A DNA stretch of 64,000 nucleotides from assembly GCA_009746045.1 (NCBI GenBank), contig RPFO01000103.1, positions 255,001 to 319,000 of the forward strand. Direction: 5' to 3'. How positions within the stretch are numbered: the first letter of the stretch is position 1; the number at the start of each line of letters is the position of its first letter. The position numbers and the translations under genes are program-made. The notes below the pieces were generated by a model. It was given only the letters and a program-made list of their open reading frames with translations, searched no databases and was not told the origin of the DNA. The DNA is from Mesostigma viride (Eukaryota > Streptophyta > Mesostigmatophyceae > Mesostigmatales > Mesostigmataceae). Below are positions 1-10,389 of the stretch, piece by piece.

Positions 1-2386
1 TCCTAAATCATACGGCACATATGGCGCAGAAGGAGAGGCCGCCCAAAAGCGCTATCGCGTTGTTCAGGGCTGGACACCGCTTACTCGTACATGAAAAACT
101 TGAGCGTAGTAGTGCGCAAGGTATGAAAAGACAGCACGCTACCCGCACTTGTCAAACCAGAGGGAAAGAAAGCAGCCCCCCACACTGCTGAGGGGGGCGA
201 TTCACAAAAAAAACTGGCTCCAGGACCACGTTTTACATATGCCACACCCTTGGCTCCTACCAATGGCAACCGGTCCGCAAACTTTTGCCAGTATAAGGGG
301 ATACAAGCCGCTGCTAATGGCCAGACATGCGTTTCTTGGCCTGCGGCGCTGGTCTCATCAATGCGTGCCCTATGCAGGCCAACGGCCTTAAAAAAAAAAA
401 ACAAAAAAACCCTCTACAAAGCATATCCTACAGAAGTCCCAGCTCGCCAATGAGACAACCTATTACAAAAGGTTGTCTCCCATTTACCGTGCGTTACAAG
501 ATGTTAACCAGCGGCACACGGTACAATCAAATCAGCGAGCCAGGACGACATAATGTCCAAATAAAAAAAGATGACGGCGACCAACCATTACGCATGCCCT
601 GCCGGAAGCTGTTCCCAAAACGGCCCTTCCGCGGAAGGCCCTCCAGCTGGAAGACCAAGCGACCACCCAAACCGCATGGGAACACTAAGTCCGGGCATGT
701 GAAACAGCCACTGGTTTAGAATATGTAGTGAACGCGGAATAGTAAATGCAGTGTCGGACTGTCCACTCAAGAGCCGGAATCCTCACCCCCGCCACGCAGG
801 GTTCCATCAGGGCTGGGCCGCCATGTAACAGCCAATCGCCCTCGGGCACCTCGGTCCAAAATAGGGCAGAGTACAATCGCACGTCCAGTTGGACGCGCGG
901 AAAGCTGCCAGGCGGAGAAAGCTCGTCAGCGGCAGAATGACGATGCCATGCTGGCAGAATGATAAACGAGGAAACCAACGCTGCTGGACCAAGAAGCCAC
1001 CATAGACGATGCGCATGCATGCCATGTAGCAGCCAGACATCAGCCCACCGTGCACTGGCAACTGCAAGTACCAGGATCTAAAAACATGGGCCCCTGCGTG
1101 CCACCTGGCAGGGGGCTGCATCTCGGCGGATCCCCTGCCGACGTGCTGATTTTTATTCTGGCGTCCCGCCAAAAGAGCGCTTGCCAAAGACTCAGGCGCG
1201 TTACCACCGCAAGTACTATGGTAACAACAAGAATCCCCCCTGATGCGTTTCGAGCCCCCCGCACGTATGGCCATTCAGGACATCTCCTGACTCCACCAGC
1301 GACTAGGACTAGCCAATCTGACCCCAGCGACATCATCATCGTCGCCATCATCGCTATAATGATGATGACATCAGCAGCCTAAAGCCGGCCGGTCCCCCCC
1401 CACGACAATATATCACCCCTCACCAGCGCGTACTGCGGCGGCTGGTACCGCTCATGCATGGACGCCGCGTGCATATTGCCGTCCGTATGGACACAGATGG
1501 CATGGGCTGGCCCGGGTTGACAGCACAAGTACATTGCCATCATTGCCGTCCGCATCATTACAATGCTGTCACACCGGCGCATGCCGTCACATGCTGCGGT
1601 CGACGGCTCACTCATGCAGTTGTCAAGGCTTGATGTCTCGATGGTTTGATGCCTTGATGGACTGACATGGACAGATGCTCCCCAACAGTGCCACAGGCGG
1701 CCGAGAAACCCATCCAGGCCTGACGTATCATTCCCCACACACACCACGCTCATGACAAGGAAAGCACATGATGTCACGACCGGATCGCACGGCCGACGCT
1801 CAATGGACATCACGCAATCAGCGGAAACGATCCAGGTGTGAGAGCGGCGCCATGACGGCCCGATGTGGCATGCAACCTGAGGGAGCGCGGGATACCATTG
1901 CCGCGCCCCCCCCCCCCCCCCCCCCCCTTCCCCTATGCCCAAGCAAGCTTCAGGACCCCATGGGGGTCGCCCGCATGGAAAGTAGCACCAGGTCTGACCC
2001 GAAAGGGGCGAGAGACTTTTGACACTAGGCTAGGACATCCAGGTTGCAAGGACAGTCATCAAATCCTTTGCCACTAGGCGAGGACGCTGGCTGTGACATG
2101 TACACGGCCTGTCTGGCGGTGAGGCCAACTGTGTCCAGGCAGTCACACAGCCTAGCTGGTCGCGCCCCCTAGCGCCCTCCCATTTCGCGGTCGGGCCCTC
2201 TTGATGCCCCCTCCACAAGCATCATCCGCACTCTTCAACATTTTCACAATCCACCCTTTCCACAGAAAACCCAACCCCCTTGCCAAGCCGTAAATCCGCA
2301 AGCACGATCCGCCCTCTTCACCATGACAGCCTCCTCAGGAAGCATCCTCCGCCCTCTTCTTCAGGACGGCGTCACGGCCCTCCTCC
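1..2386. other. No supported gene; low-information flank
   Basis: I see no convincing protein family, exon chain or RNA gene here. The open stretches on both strands are short and lack family motifs. Visible items are a small inverted repeat at 452-479, ATG/CAT-rich triplets near 1330-1375 and a poly-C run at about 1904-1927. Part of a diverged transposon could be hidden here, but nothing can be named. Confidence 0.5.
452..479. repeat. Perfect 10-bp inverted repeat, GAGACAACCT core
   Basis: gagacaacct at 452-461 and its exact reverse complement at 470-479 flank an 8-base spacer. The same GAGACAACC core recurs at 16728-16795, near 33715 and 33770, and near 42370, 43690 and 44650. It is therefore probably a terminus of a dispersed element rather than a terminator. 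Confidence 0.5.
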
Positions 2387-3562
2387 TCAGGACGACGGCG
2401 TGACATCGTCCAGCAACCAGGCGTACGCCCCTCGCACGGCTTCCCCCACGCTCTGGCCCCCGACCAACCCGTCCCGGCTGACCGCGGGCGAGTGGCCCAT
2501 GACCATCCACTCGGCACCCGCGGCCACCTCTAGCACGCGTGCGACCGCGTCCCGGTACGCGCTGGCGTCCGTCACCATCAACCGCCTGCTCGTGTAATCC
2601 ATGACGCGCAGCTGCCGGCGTTCAGGGACGTTTTCACGTCCCTGGCGCACGGGGTCAGGGATATTGTTCTTCGGCTCCTGCGACGCGTCGACAAGAGGAG
2701 ACTCGCTCGTCACCGCCTGCTGCTCCAGCCCCCAGGCCCACATGTATAGCCGGTGGTACCAGGAGGTGCCGGACGTGCTGGCACGTGTCGCGGACAGCCA
2801 CAGCGTACACGTGGCCATGATGGCCTTGGTCGGGAGGTGGTACAGGAAGACCTCCCCATTCTGGTGGCCGCGTGTCGGGACCGCCACGAACTCCCCCAGG
2901 AACGTCTCGTCGGCGCCGATGCAGGGCGGGGAGAAGGGGACGGACTGGAGCGCCGGGTGGCAGTGCAGATCGGGCGTCCCGTACACTTTGGCGGACGGGA
3001 ACAGCTGCTGCCAGCTCGCGAGGTGGTTGTTGTGCCACGTGTTGTTGGAGAAAACGGCGCTCAGCTGGCCCAACGCGTCCACCTGAGCCTTTGTGTCGGC
3101 GTCGATGCTCACCGGGTTGATGGCGGCGAGGGAGCGGTCCGCGAGCCGGACAATCGCGGTGTATCCGGGCTGGTAGTTGCGAAGCATGGGGTCGGGATGC
3201 GTGCTGTACATTTGTCGAACTGTCCACAGTTTGTCGGGAATCACCGCGTTCAAAAGTGGCACGCTTTGCGCATTTTGATCACGGCCGTAGATTTCGTCAA
3301 GGCTCGGGCAGTCGAAAAGGGAAGAAATCTGCCTGCCAACCGCCGCATCGTCTCGACTTATCTCCACGGCTCGTCTCAAGCTCGCATCTGCGTCTGCATC
3401 TCGGCCATCCATGCGGCAGCAGATGGCGTGCATTACGTGCGTCAGGAAAAATTGAGGAGCATCCTGGAGGGCTTTTTCAACCACGGCGGTTCGATCACCG
3501 ACGCCGAAAAAACTCAACGTGAATGGCCCAACAAATTGTTGTCGGAATGTGTCCACGTCCAT
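2387..3562 (-). CDS. DUF4336-like protein (metallo-hydrolase-like fold), probably full length
   Basis: This is one open frame ending DVTPSS-stop. It extends 18 codons upstream of the first ATG (3562) to a GTG at 3616, just after an in-frame TGA. The ATG at 3562 (391 aa) is my choice, but an upstream exon joined by splicing is possible. From about residue 110 the protein reads like the DUF4336 family, which is related to metallo-beta-lactamase folds. There is a DKLWTV strand, then AIVRLADRSLAAINPVSID, then an SNNTWHNNHLASW segment where relatives have an N-x-x-H-H-x-x-x-x-W stretch, and later a GHQNGEVFLYHLP region. The first 100 residues look like a short helical, TPR-like addition. Substrate and reaction are unknown, and canonical HxHxDH zinc ligands are not evident. 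Codon use is GC-rich like the host exons, so I read it as a host gene rather than a transposon ORF. It stands alone on its strand. Confidence 0.6.
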   Translation of the reverse strand: MDVDTFRQQFVGPFTLSFFGVGDRTAVVEKALQDAPQFFLTHVMHAICCRMDGRDADADASLRRAVEISRDDAAVGRQISSLFDCPSLDEIYGRDQNAQSVPLLNAVIPDKLWTVRQMYSTHPDPMLRNYQPGYTAIVRLADRSLAAINPVSIDADTKAQVDALGQLSAVFSNNTWHNNHLASWQQLFPSAKVYGTPDLHCHPALQSVPFSPPCIGADETFLGEFVAVPTRGHQNGEVFLYHLPTKAIMATCTLWLSATRASTSGTSWYHRLYMWAWGLEQQAVTSESPLVDASQEPKNNIPDPVRQGRENVPERRQLRVMDYTSRRLMVTDASAYRDAVARVLEVAAGAEWMVMGHSPAVSRDGLVGGQSVGEAVRGAYAWLLDDVTPSS

Positions 3563-3616
3563 GTCCACTTGGTCGGTGCCGGCAGCCTGGCCAAGACCAG
3601 ATTCCAGACGTTGCAC

Positions 3617-5040
3617 TCAAATTCTGATGTGCATGCAGCGGTTGCCAGCTGAAGGGGATATGTTTTTACAGATAGGCTAATACAGATAGGCTAACTTTAT
3701 GTATCCCAAAAGCTAGCGCTTCCCCTTTTGGACAGATTATTATTGTGGCAATCTTTACGAGAACAATGCCTGGCTGTCCATGTAATGAAGGTCTGACATT
3801 AATTGCTTCCCGACTTGTCGCTTTGATAATGTGCTGAAGGATATCGGTGTATTGCCACGGCCGGCGGTGTTGTGAGGAAATCGGCGTGGTGGGAGCGGTT
3901 TCATGCACCGAGGCGTCAACTCAACTCAACTCAACGCCCAGCGTATCTAGACAAAATAATCATTTAATGCAATTATCTACAGCGTAAAAGCGTAAAAGCG
4001 GCCGCTATAGATTCTCTGCTGCCCATGTGCGGCGTGGGACACAACAACAACAACAACAGCGTATTACTAAAAAAGGATTTCCTGGCGTTTAGGGTTTGCC
4101 AAGGTTCAGCCTGGCCAGGCAACACTCATCAGTGACTTGGACGATTCGGAACTCGCTAAGACGTCGCTGTACCGGCAGCACTGAGAAAACGCCGACATTA
4201 GTCATTCGTCCGTAGTATATATCTAGGTAATATTTAAAAACGAAAATTCGTATAGCGTCCAGGTCAGGATGTCCGTCGAGGACTCAGTATGTAGTTGAAG
4301 TCAGTTTAACTCACATGATCAGTTACCATCGTTTCGGACTGTCGGGGGCCGGTTCCAACCGTGCAAGCCTGCAACGCTGAACGCACCACAACACTGCACT
4401 CGCGATAGGGGGGATTTGAAAATCGTGAATTCGTGATCAGTGGTTCGATTAAGGTTTTCGTTACTCGCGGCGCTAGGCCACTTGTGGCGTTTCGAACTAT
4501 GAAAACTTCAGTTTACTCGGCAAATGTGTGGCTTTAAGCCAATTAAAATTGGGCTTGGCACGGCCACGTGGCGGGCTGGCTTTTTGGTGCAGCAAATGAC
4601 GCTGCCGGCAGCGGGGTCAGCGCGGCGCGGCGCCGTACTGGCTGTCCACAAGGCGGGCGAGCGTCGCCGTCTCAGGCATCGGCGCCGGGCGCCTGGCCGC
4701 CGGCTGCCCGGCCTGCTGGCGGGCAGCCCCATTCTCATGAATCTCATCATAATTCAATTGTGTCTTCCTACTTTAATGAAAAGTATAAAAACCTATGAAG
4801 GTGTTTAGTGTTTACTAACGCGTTAATTAAATAATGGGACTAAGGATGCATTTTAGTTTCAGTCTACACTAACTCAAAAGTCAACTGAAAGTTAGTTAGC
4901 TCGTAACTGAAGCTATAACTTCAGTAAGCGGCCGTACTAACTTAATGAAATCACTACGTCACGCGAGAATAAATTCAAAAAAAAGCACCGTGTGCTTTGA
5001 ACTTTAAAAAAAATTATGTGTCTACACAACTACAATATTA
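3617..5040. other. Intergenic AT-rich stretch, nothing recognised
   Basis: There is no exon or family motif. It contains four ACTCA units at about 3918-3940, a short CAA run near 4045, and a GC-rich patch at about 4560-4735 rich in GCCGGC/GGCGCC palindromes that has an open frame but no recognisable domain. Confidence 0.45.
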
Positions 5041-5061
5041 GATAATATACGGTATACCATT
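5041..5061. repeat. Left copy of 21-bp direct repeat (candidate target-site duplication)
   Basis: This 21-base string, with a core of acggtatacc, recurs exactly at 6363-6383. The two copies bracket the truncated LINE, which is what target-primed reverse transcription leaves. Confidence 0.6.
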
Positions 5062-6192
5062 CGCCGACTTACCATTCGCCGACTGTATGAGGGCTCACAG
5101 GCAGTAGTGCGGACTGCGGAAGGCACCACCCCACCATTCCCCCTTCACCACGGGGTGTGGCAAGGTTGTGTCCTGTCTCCATACCTGTTCATTATTGTCG
5201 TGGACCACGTCATGCGCCAGGCACGTGCGCGCTTTACTGCTCTTAAGGGGTTCGAGCCAGGCTTGGACATCCTTAACGAGCGTGGGCACGGCGGGGTTAG
5301 CACGGGTTACCGCCTGGCTGACCTGATTTATGCGGACGACACCACCCTCATCGCGCGCCCCGAGCACATTCAGACCTGGCTGGACTGTCTGGGCCTGGAG
5401 GCGAGGGCGGTGGGGTTGGAGATTAGTGTCAAAACTGAGGCGATGGTGATTGGGGCCTCCAGTCGCCCCCCGCTGCCGCGCCTGCTAGACGGGACGGAGG
5501 TCCCACTCCGCGACCGCTTCAAGCTGTTGGGGAGTTGGCTTCCGGACACTGCCGACGATGTGGACACCCGCATCGGCCTTTCCTGGGCCAAGCTCCGTTC
5601 GCTCAACACCTACTGGCGCTCCAAGGGCCTGGACGAGCACCGCAAGCGCATGCTCTTCAAGGTCCTCGTCCTCACGGTGCTCACGTATGGCGCCGAGGCA
5701 TGGACACTCACGGCAACACTGGCAGCCAAGCTAGACGGCACGGTAACCCGGATGCTCCGACAGGTCCTGAATGTCGGGTTTTCTCAGCGTAGGTCCTTAG
5801 AGTCTTTGTATCACGGTATGCCGCGTATTTCGGACGAGATTAGACAGCGTAGGATAGCATTTGTAGGACATCTTGCTCGCACCAGCCAGGTCGACACCGC
5901 CCTTGGTCTGGCCGGTCCCCAGCGGCTCGGCCAACCGGGGCGGCACATTTTGACCTGGCCTGGCCCCAAGAACATTCCTAAAAAGGTAGGGAAACATGCC
6001 ATGACCTATACCCAGATGTTGCTGGACGACCTAGTGGTCCCAGCCCAGTTTGAGTACCGCATCCACTCTCTCTCCCGTCTTTGGACTGCCATGCAGGACA
6101 AGACGCGGTGGAAGAAGATTGTCAAGGCGCACACGCCAGCCCCTGTGGGCAAGCCGCCTCCCCCCAAACGGAGGAGCCGTTTTGATGAGTAG
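5062..6192 (+). pseudogene. LINE ORF2 fragment: reverse transcriptase palm and thumb, C-terminal part
   Basis: This frame encodes the back half of a non-LTR reverse transcriptase. Visible motifs in order are GVWQGCVLSPYLF (domain 4 type), LIYADDTTLIA with the catalytic YADD pair of aspartates near 5332-5343, then GLEISVKTEAMVIG, and a downstream thumb/linker part with LLGSWL, LFKVLVLTVLTYGAEAW and a tail ending RRSRFDE-stop. The endonuclease and the N-terminal half of the RT are missing, removed at insertion. A 15-bp stretch encoding a repeated TIRRL is tandemly duplicated right at the 5' junction. No ATG is appropriate for this fragment, so it is a dead copy despite having an intact frame. 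Confidence 0.85.
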
Positions 6193-6362
6193 CGTAGATA
6201 GGCTTTTCTAGACTAGATCTAGCTTAGAGTTAGGTTAGTTCGATTACGCGGCTTCCTCCACACCACCCATCCAACCTGGAATATGTGCTACATGATCTCC
6301 CAACGGAGACATGTTATAATTTAATTTAATTTAATTTTAATACGGTATACCATTTACCATAT
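5062..6362 (+). mobile_element. 5'-truncated non-LTR retrotransposon (LINE) with TTTAA-type tail
   Basis: The insert starts inside the reverse transcriptase coding region. It continues through the ORF stop at 6192 and a short 3' UTR that contains the hairpin ctcccaacggag (about 6298-6309), and ends in a ttaat/tttaa pentanucleotide tail at about 6316-6340. Identical 21-bp repeats flank it. Truncation at the 5' end, a simple-repeat tail and flanking duplications together are diagnostic of LINE insertion. Related 3' ends carrying the same hairpin occur at 6593-6665, 7126-7874 and 43696-44580. Confidence 0.75.
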
Positions 6363-6383
6363 GATAATATACGGTATACCATT
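6363..6383. repeat. Right copy of 21-bp direct repeat (candidate target-site duplication)
   Basis: Identical to 5041-5061. A partial third copy (acggtataccattt) sits just upstream at about 6341-6354, so the exact insertion point may differ by a few bases. Confidence 0.6.
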
Positions 6384-6592
6384 TGTTGTCTTGGCGCACT
6401 GTTACTCACGACCGACTTAGTAATGTTTGGCTTCCTAGTTTCCGTGATTCCGTCAACGAATAACTGAATAAGGATTATGGCTCATTGGCGATTGCTCATT
6501 GGTGGCCTCATCATTTTATTTAAAGTTCATTAATAATTACGCCCCTCTAAAAGCGAAGCCACGACTAGCTTGCACACTTGACCACATGCCAA

Positions 6593-6665
6593 TTAATTAG
6601 GAACACAACTCCGTTGGGAGTATGTGTAGCACATAGCCCTGAGAAGGGGCATATGAGCCTATAAT
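6593..6665 (-). mobile_element. Ultra-short (73 bp) LINE 3'-end insertion
   Basis: Read on the minus strand this is the last part of the LINE/ORF1-element 3' UTR (catatgccccttctcaggg, then the hairpin with tcccaacgga) ending in a short aattaatt tail. The 9-base string acatgccaa lies on both sides (6584-6592 and 6666-6674), a classic target-site duplication. It has no coding capacity. Confidence 0.65.
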
Positions 6666-7125
6666 ACATGCCAAAGGCGGGGACAATGTAAGCAATTACG
6701 TGGTCGTCAGAAGGCAACAAACGTGAAAACACTAGCTGCCCAAAATTTGAGATTCCGCGGAAAGCACCGACAGAAAATAAGAAAACTTAGTACCTAGCAA
6801 CAAGGAATAATACAAGCAATTATGTGCTAAGAACACTGCCGGCTGCGCGGCGGCCCTTCTCCGCAGACCACATTGCATATGCCGCATGGATCGGCATGTC
6901 TGCGTATGAAGAGCTGCATGCAAAGATGCGGACCGCCACGTTCAGATGGCGCTCGAGAAGGCGGTTGCGAATATCGCTCTTAATGAAATTCATGTGGCTG
7001 AACCTCCGCTCATTCTCCACGCTGGTAAGAGGGAGGAGCAGCATCAACTCTGCCAGCTGCAGATACGCCCCCACAAACTCGTGCATGAGCGGGTTGGTCA
7101 ACAAAACCTTCCACAACGCCCTTGC

Positions 7126-7435
7126 TGGTGAGCTGGACATGTCGGCTGTCCGCCTCCCCCGCGCGCGGGGGAAGGCTGGCCCGGCACCCGTGCTCCTCAC
7201 CTTTAAGTACATGGCGGACAAGCTGTCGTTCCTTAAATGCCGCAAGAAGCTCTCGAGGACTCGCTTCACGCTGGACGACGACTTGACCCTGGCCCAGCAA
7301 CAGCGGCGACGCGAGCTATGGCCGGCCTACCTTCAGCTCCGGCACAGCGCAGGGGGGAAGCCGGTATACTGGAGGGGGGCGGTCATCCACGTTGACCACA
7401 AGCCCTGGCAGCCCCCTCCTGCCACCTCAGACTAG
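7126..7435 (+). pseudogene. LINE ORF1 C-terminal fragment (nucleic-acid-binding protein)
   Basis: The frame reads VLLTFKYMADKLSFLKCRKK, then FTLDDDLTLAQQQRRRELW, PAYLQLR and GGKPVYWRGAVIHVDHKPW, and stops at 7433-7435. The pattern (a short beta/alpha block, then DDDLT plus a Q/R-rich helix, then a W-R-G strand) is typical of the C-terminal RNA-binding domain of LINE ORF1 proteins or of the segment just before the ORF2 endonuclease. No reverse transcriptase follows; the 3' UTR comes straight after the stop. The homologous fragment at about 44268-44450 (minus) shares FTLDDDLTLAQQQ and KPVYWKGTAI. Confidence 0.65.
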
Positions 7436-7874
7436 GGAATCCATACCAGTAGTGTAGATTAGTCAGGCTTAGCCTAGCATGTGGCCCACGCGCATGTGCG
7501 CCCATAATGGCCCCCATGGATGTTGTCTACAGAATTTAGCCAAGCCCTGCCTATAACGGGACCCCCATGGATGTTGCACTAAGAATTTAGCCATGCTACG
7601 CAGTGCAGAGAGATGCTCTCTGTCGAGAAGCCATGCCCTAGCTCTTGTATAGCCATGATGATCTTCCCCCACATGACATACTCCCCCTTAGCTGGGCATA
7701 GTGTGAAGATCATGAGGGTGCAGGTGCCTTAGTGCACCTAGAGCAAGTGTTGTTTACATTCCCACCCTTGCAGGAAGTAGCTTAGAATGTATGATAGGCC
7801 ATATGCCCCTTCTCTGGGCTATGTGCTACATATACTCCCAACGGAGTTATGTTCCAATTCAATTCAATTCAATT
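7126..7874 (+). mobile_element. ORF1-only, 5'-truncated LINE-like retroelement nested in the hAT gene
   Basis: The 12-base string caacgcccttgc occurs at 7114-7125 and again at 7875-7886, exactly at the two edges of the break in the hAT frame. Removing the insert and one repeat rejoins the transposase reading frame (…TSARALWKVLL…). Inside, in the opposite orientation to hAT, are an ORF1 C-terminal fragment, a ~430-bp 3' UTR, the hairpin tcccaacgga near 7840, and an (aattc)n tail. A second copy with the same order lies at 43696-44580 on the minus strand. Confidence 0.85.
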
Positions 7875-10289
7875 CAACGCCCTTGCAGACGTGTACTCCT
7901 GGCTGTTGCTCTTCATCATGAGCATAAAGGAGTCCAGCCGGTCATCCAGGAGGGACGGGGAAATCAGTGGGCCCACCTTCTTCCCATTCACCATGGTGAC
8001 CCCCACGGCAAACTTGCGCTTGAGCACCTGAACTTGTTTCTGCACCTCGGCCACGTCGCGATCCTTCTCAGTCCACCAGCCTGGCTGCAAAATGGACATC
8101 GCGGAGAGCAGACCGTTTGGTGGGAATCGGGTCTCGAAGTCGTCCAGCACCACCTTGGCCGCAGCGGTAGCCTGCTCCTGCGCAGCTATTACGCGGAGTC
8201 TGAACTCCCCCTCCGTGACACTTGCCACTGAAACGTAGCGAGCCCGAGAACCCGAGGCCTCGTGCACCGTTTCACATGTTACCGGGTGTTCCATTTCCTG
8301 GCAGTTGCGGAAAACCTCGCCGCGGTCGGTGAGAAAGGGTGACGTGTCGGCATCCAAGTCTATAAACCCCTTCCAGAGGGTCCCAGTGAACACCTTGGGC
8401 CCTTCCACATACTCATCACGGATTGTTGTCTTGCAGTCCTCGATCGCCTGGGCAAGGGTGTCGAGCTGCAGGTCCTGCTGCTGGCACTGCTTGACCAAGA
8501 AATTCATGGCATCCAGCATGCGCGCGAACACGACCACCCCGAGCTGGGTGTCAATGTCCAGCATGTTGGCTAGCAAGTCCTGTGCTGCTGCCATTTCTCC
8601 ACTTCCTTGTGTTGGTAGGTGGCCAAGCACATGGCGATCGCAGGATACTCAATGCGGAACGTGTTGAGGCACCCCTGCACACTAAGCCAGCGTGTGTCGG
8701 ACACGCGCTGCAGCTTCCGGCCACCCGTGCCCAGCATCCCCTGCCACATCTTCAGTTGCTCTGACTTCATGGCTGAGTGCGCCACCCAGTTGTGTGCTGA
8801 CTTGAGGATTGACTCCACCCGCGCAAAAAGGAGTTCCCCTTGAGCTCGTTCGCTATCAGGCTGAGCTTGTGCGGCGCGCAGTGCATGGGCACGAGGAAGG
8901 GTGCATTGCTCATCAAGAGCTTCTTCCCGACACCCTTCCGCTGCCCCATCATCACCGATGCCCCATCTGACCCGAAGCCAACCAGCTTCACCACGAGCTG
9001 ATCGTCCGTGATTCCGAGCATGCCTCGCATTACTATGCACAGCTCGTGTGCAGGGAGAGGGCGTCCACCGCAGTCACCTTTTTTAGCGTGACAAACTCCT
9101 GCTGCTTTATTCCATCCTCCACAAAAGCCACCTCCACCGACATGAATTCTACGTTATCATTGGCCTTGGACTCATCGACGGTGACCGCGACATACCTAGC
9201 CGCGGCGACCCTTGCCTTAAGGTCAGCAAGCAACACGGCATCCAACGCCTCCGCCATCTCCCAACCTGAGCCGTCAGTCCAATGGTGGGAGGGGAGCGCG
9301 TCCCTCATCTCCTCGTATTCGCAAAGGAGCATTGGCAGCGACTCATAATCAGTCATAGGCTTACCCTTCGCCAGGGTGTACGCCATCGCCTTGAACTGCT
9401 TGAGCTTAAGTCGGTCGGACTTGCTCAGCTGACCAGGGGGGGGGGCAAACTCGCCCATGACCGTCTGCCTCTGCCGGCTCTGCGTGCTCCTCTCCTCCCC
9501 TGAATACCCCCGCAAGCACTCGCTCTTCTCCTTCGCAATGGCGGCCACGTGAGAGTCAGCCACAACGTGTGTCTTGAAAGTGTCGATCTTGAAAACCTTG
9601 GTCCCCCTACCCAGCCCGATGGTGACCTTGGCATCACGGCAAGGGCCGCAGTATGCTCGTCCTTCTCTTCGTCATAGCGCAACCATGGGAAACGCAAACC
9701 CCATTCGGGTTTCCACTTCCTATTGGCATCCGCGCCCTTCCAATCCCTCTTGGCAGGTGGCGGTACGAAAATGGAAAGCAGCACCAAGGAAATGAGGGGC
9801 GCATCAGATCCATTCGAAGGCACATCCCCCACTTCCCCGTCCATGACCTTGATGTAGTTCGCGTCTGCCCCTATCACCTCGGGCTGTTCGGGCGCCCCCT
9901 CACTCTCTACCCGAGCAGCAGTCCGCGTCTCCTTCGACCTAAGCCTTTTCGCCTCCTTGGGAGCGATCTCTACCGTCGCCTTGGTTTTCCCAACGACAAT
10001 GGAGGCTCCATTCGGACCTGGAAAGATTGGTTTGCATCGCATTCCGGCTGGGAGGACCAAAGGCTTCCGGCCAAGCCCGGTGCCAGAAAACACACTAGCA
10101 GTATTTCTTCTCTCTCATCCCCTACCTACCTGCGGCGGCCCAGGTGGCCTAAACGGCCCAGCGTCTGCCATGGATTTTTCCTACTTGGTAAATTAACAAC
10201 AACGATTACTAGTGCCGAAAGTCGAAACACATTAGTCAATGCAGTATGGCTGGCGAGTGATCGAGGCGCCAGGCCGCCACTCGCCTGCA

Positions 10290-10389
10290 GCTTGTGTGCA
10301 TTAACTGCATTTTCACTTGAGCTGGCTGGCGAGTCTCGTCAGCGACTCGCCAGCCAGCTGAAGTGATAATGCAGTTAATGCACACAAGC
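10290..10389. repeat. Near-perfect 100-nt hairpin (46-bp arms, 8-nt loop)
   Basis: Arm 10290-10335 (starts gcttgtgtgcatt) pairs with 10344-10389 (ends aatgcacacaagc) with only two mismatches. Ten to fifteen bases outside the arms (ctggcgagtg and ctggcgagcg) also look related. It lies just upstream of the hAT coding start. It could be a foldback/MITE-like element, a remnant of hAT subterminal repeats, or a small-RNA precursor. The sequence does not decide between these. Confidence 0.7.

Larger units (their letters stand above)
6820..10093 (-). pseudogene. Decayed hAT-superfamily transposase with N-terminal TTF/BED-type zinc finger
   Basis: Read from 10093 downwards, pieces of one transposase appear. 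First comes a zinc-finger segment (FPWLRYDEEKDE, then in another frame YCGPCRDAK and KIDTFKTHV, ADSHVAAIAKEK). Then comes the catalytic core with YVAVTVDESKANDNVEF, KLVGFGSDGASVMMGQRKGV and PMHCAPHKLSLIANEL, the RVSDTRWLSVQGCL block, and finally the hAT C-terminal dimerisation domain (LLPLTSVENERRFSHMNFIK, SDIRNRLLERHLN) ending near 6820. These motifs match the zinc-finger/hAT type typified by animal ZNF862-like proteins. The frame changes near 9655, 9045, 8835 and 8598. A separate retroelement (7126-7874) splits the coding region just before the dimerisation domain. With at least four frameshifts plus an insertion it cannot make transposase. I could not identify the terminal inverted repeats with confidence. 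Confidence 0.8.

Noticed and set aside
685-1274. Minus-strand open frames with a few W/Y-rich stretches
   Set aside because: No recognisable domain, no consistent splice sites, and two overlapping frames equally plausible.
2753-3652. 299-codon plus-strand open frame
   Set aside because: Antisense shadow of the DUF4336-like gene. It has no family features, while the minus frame does.
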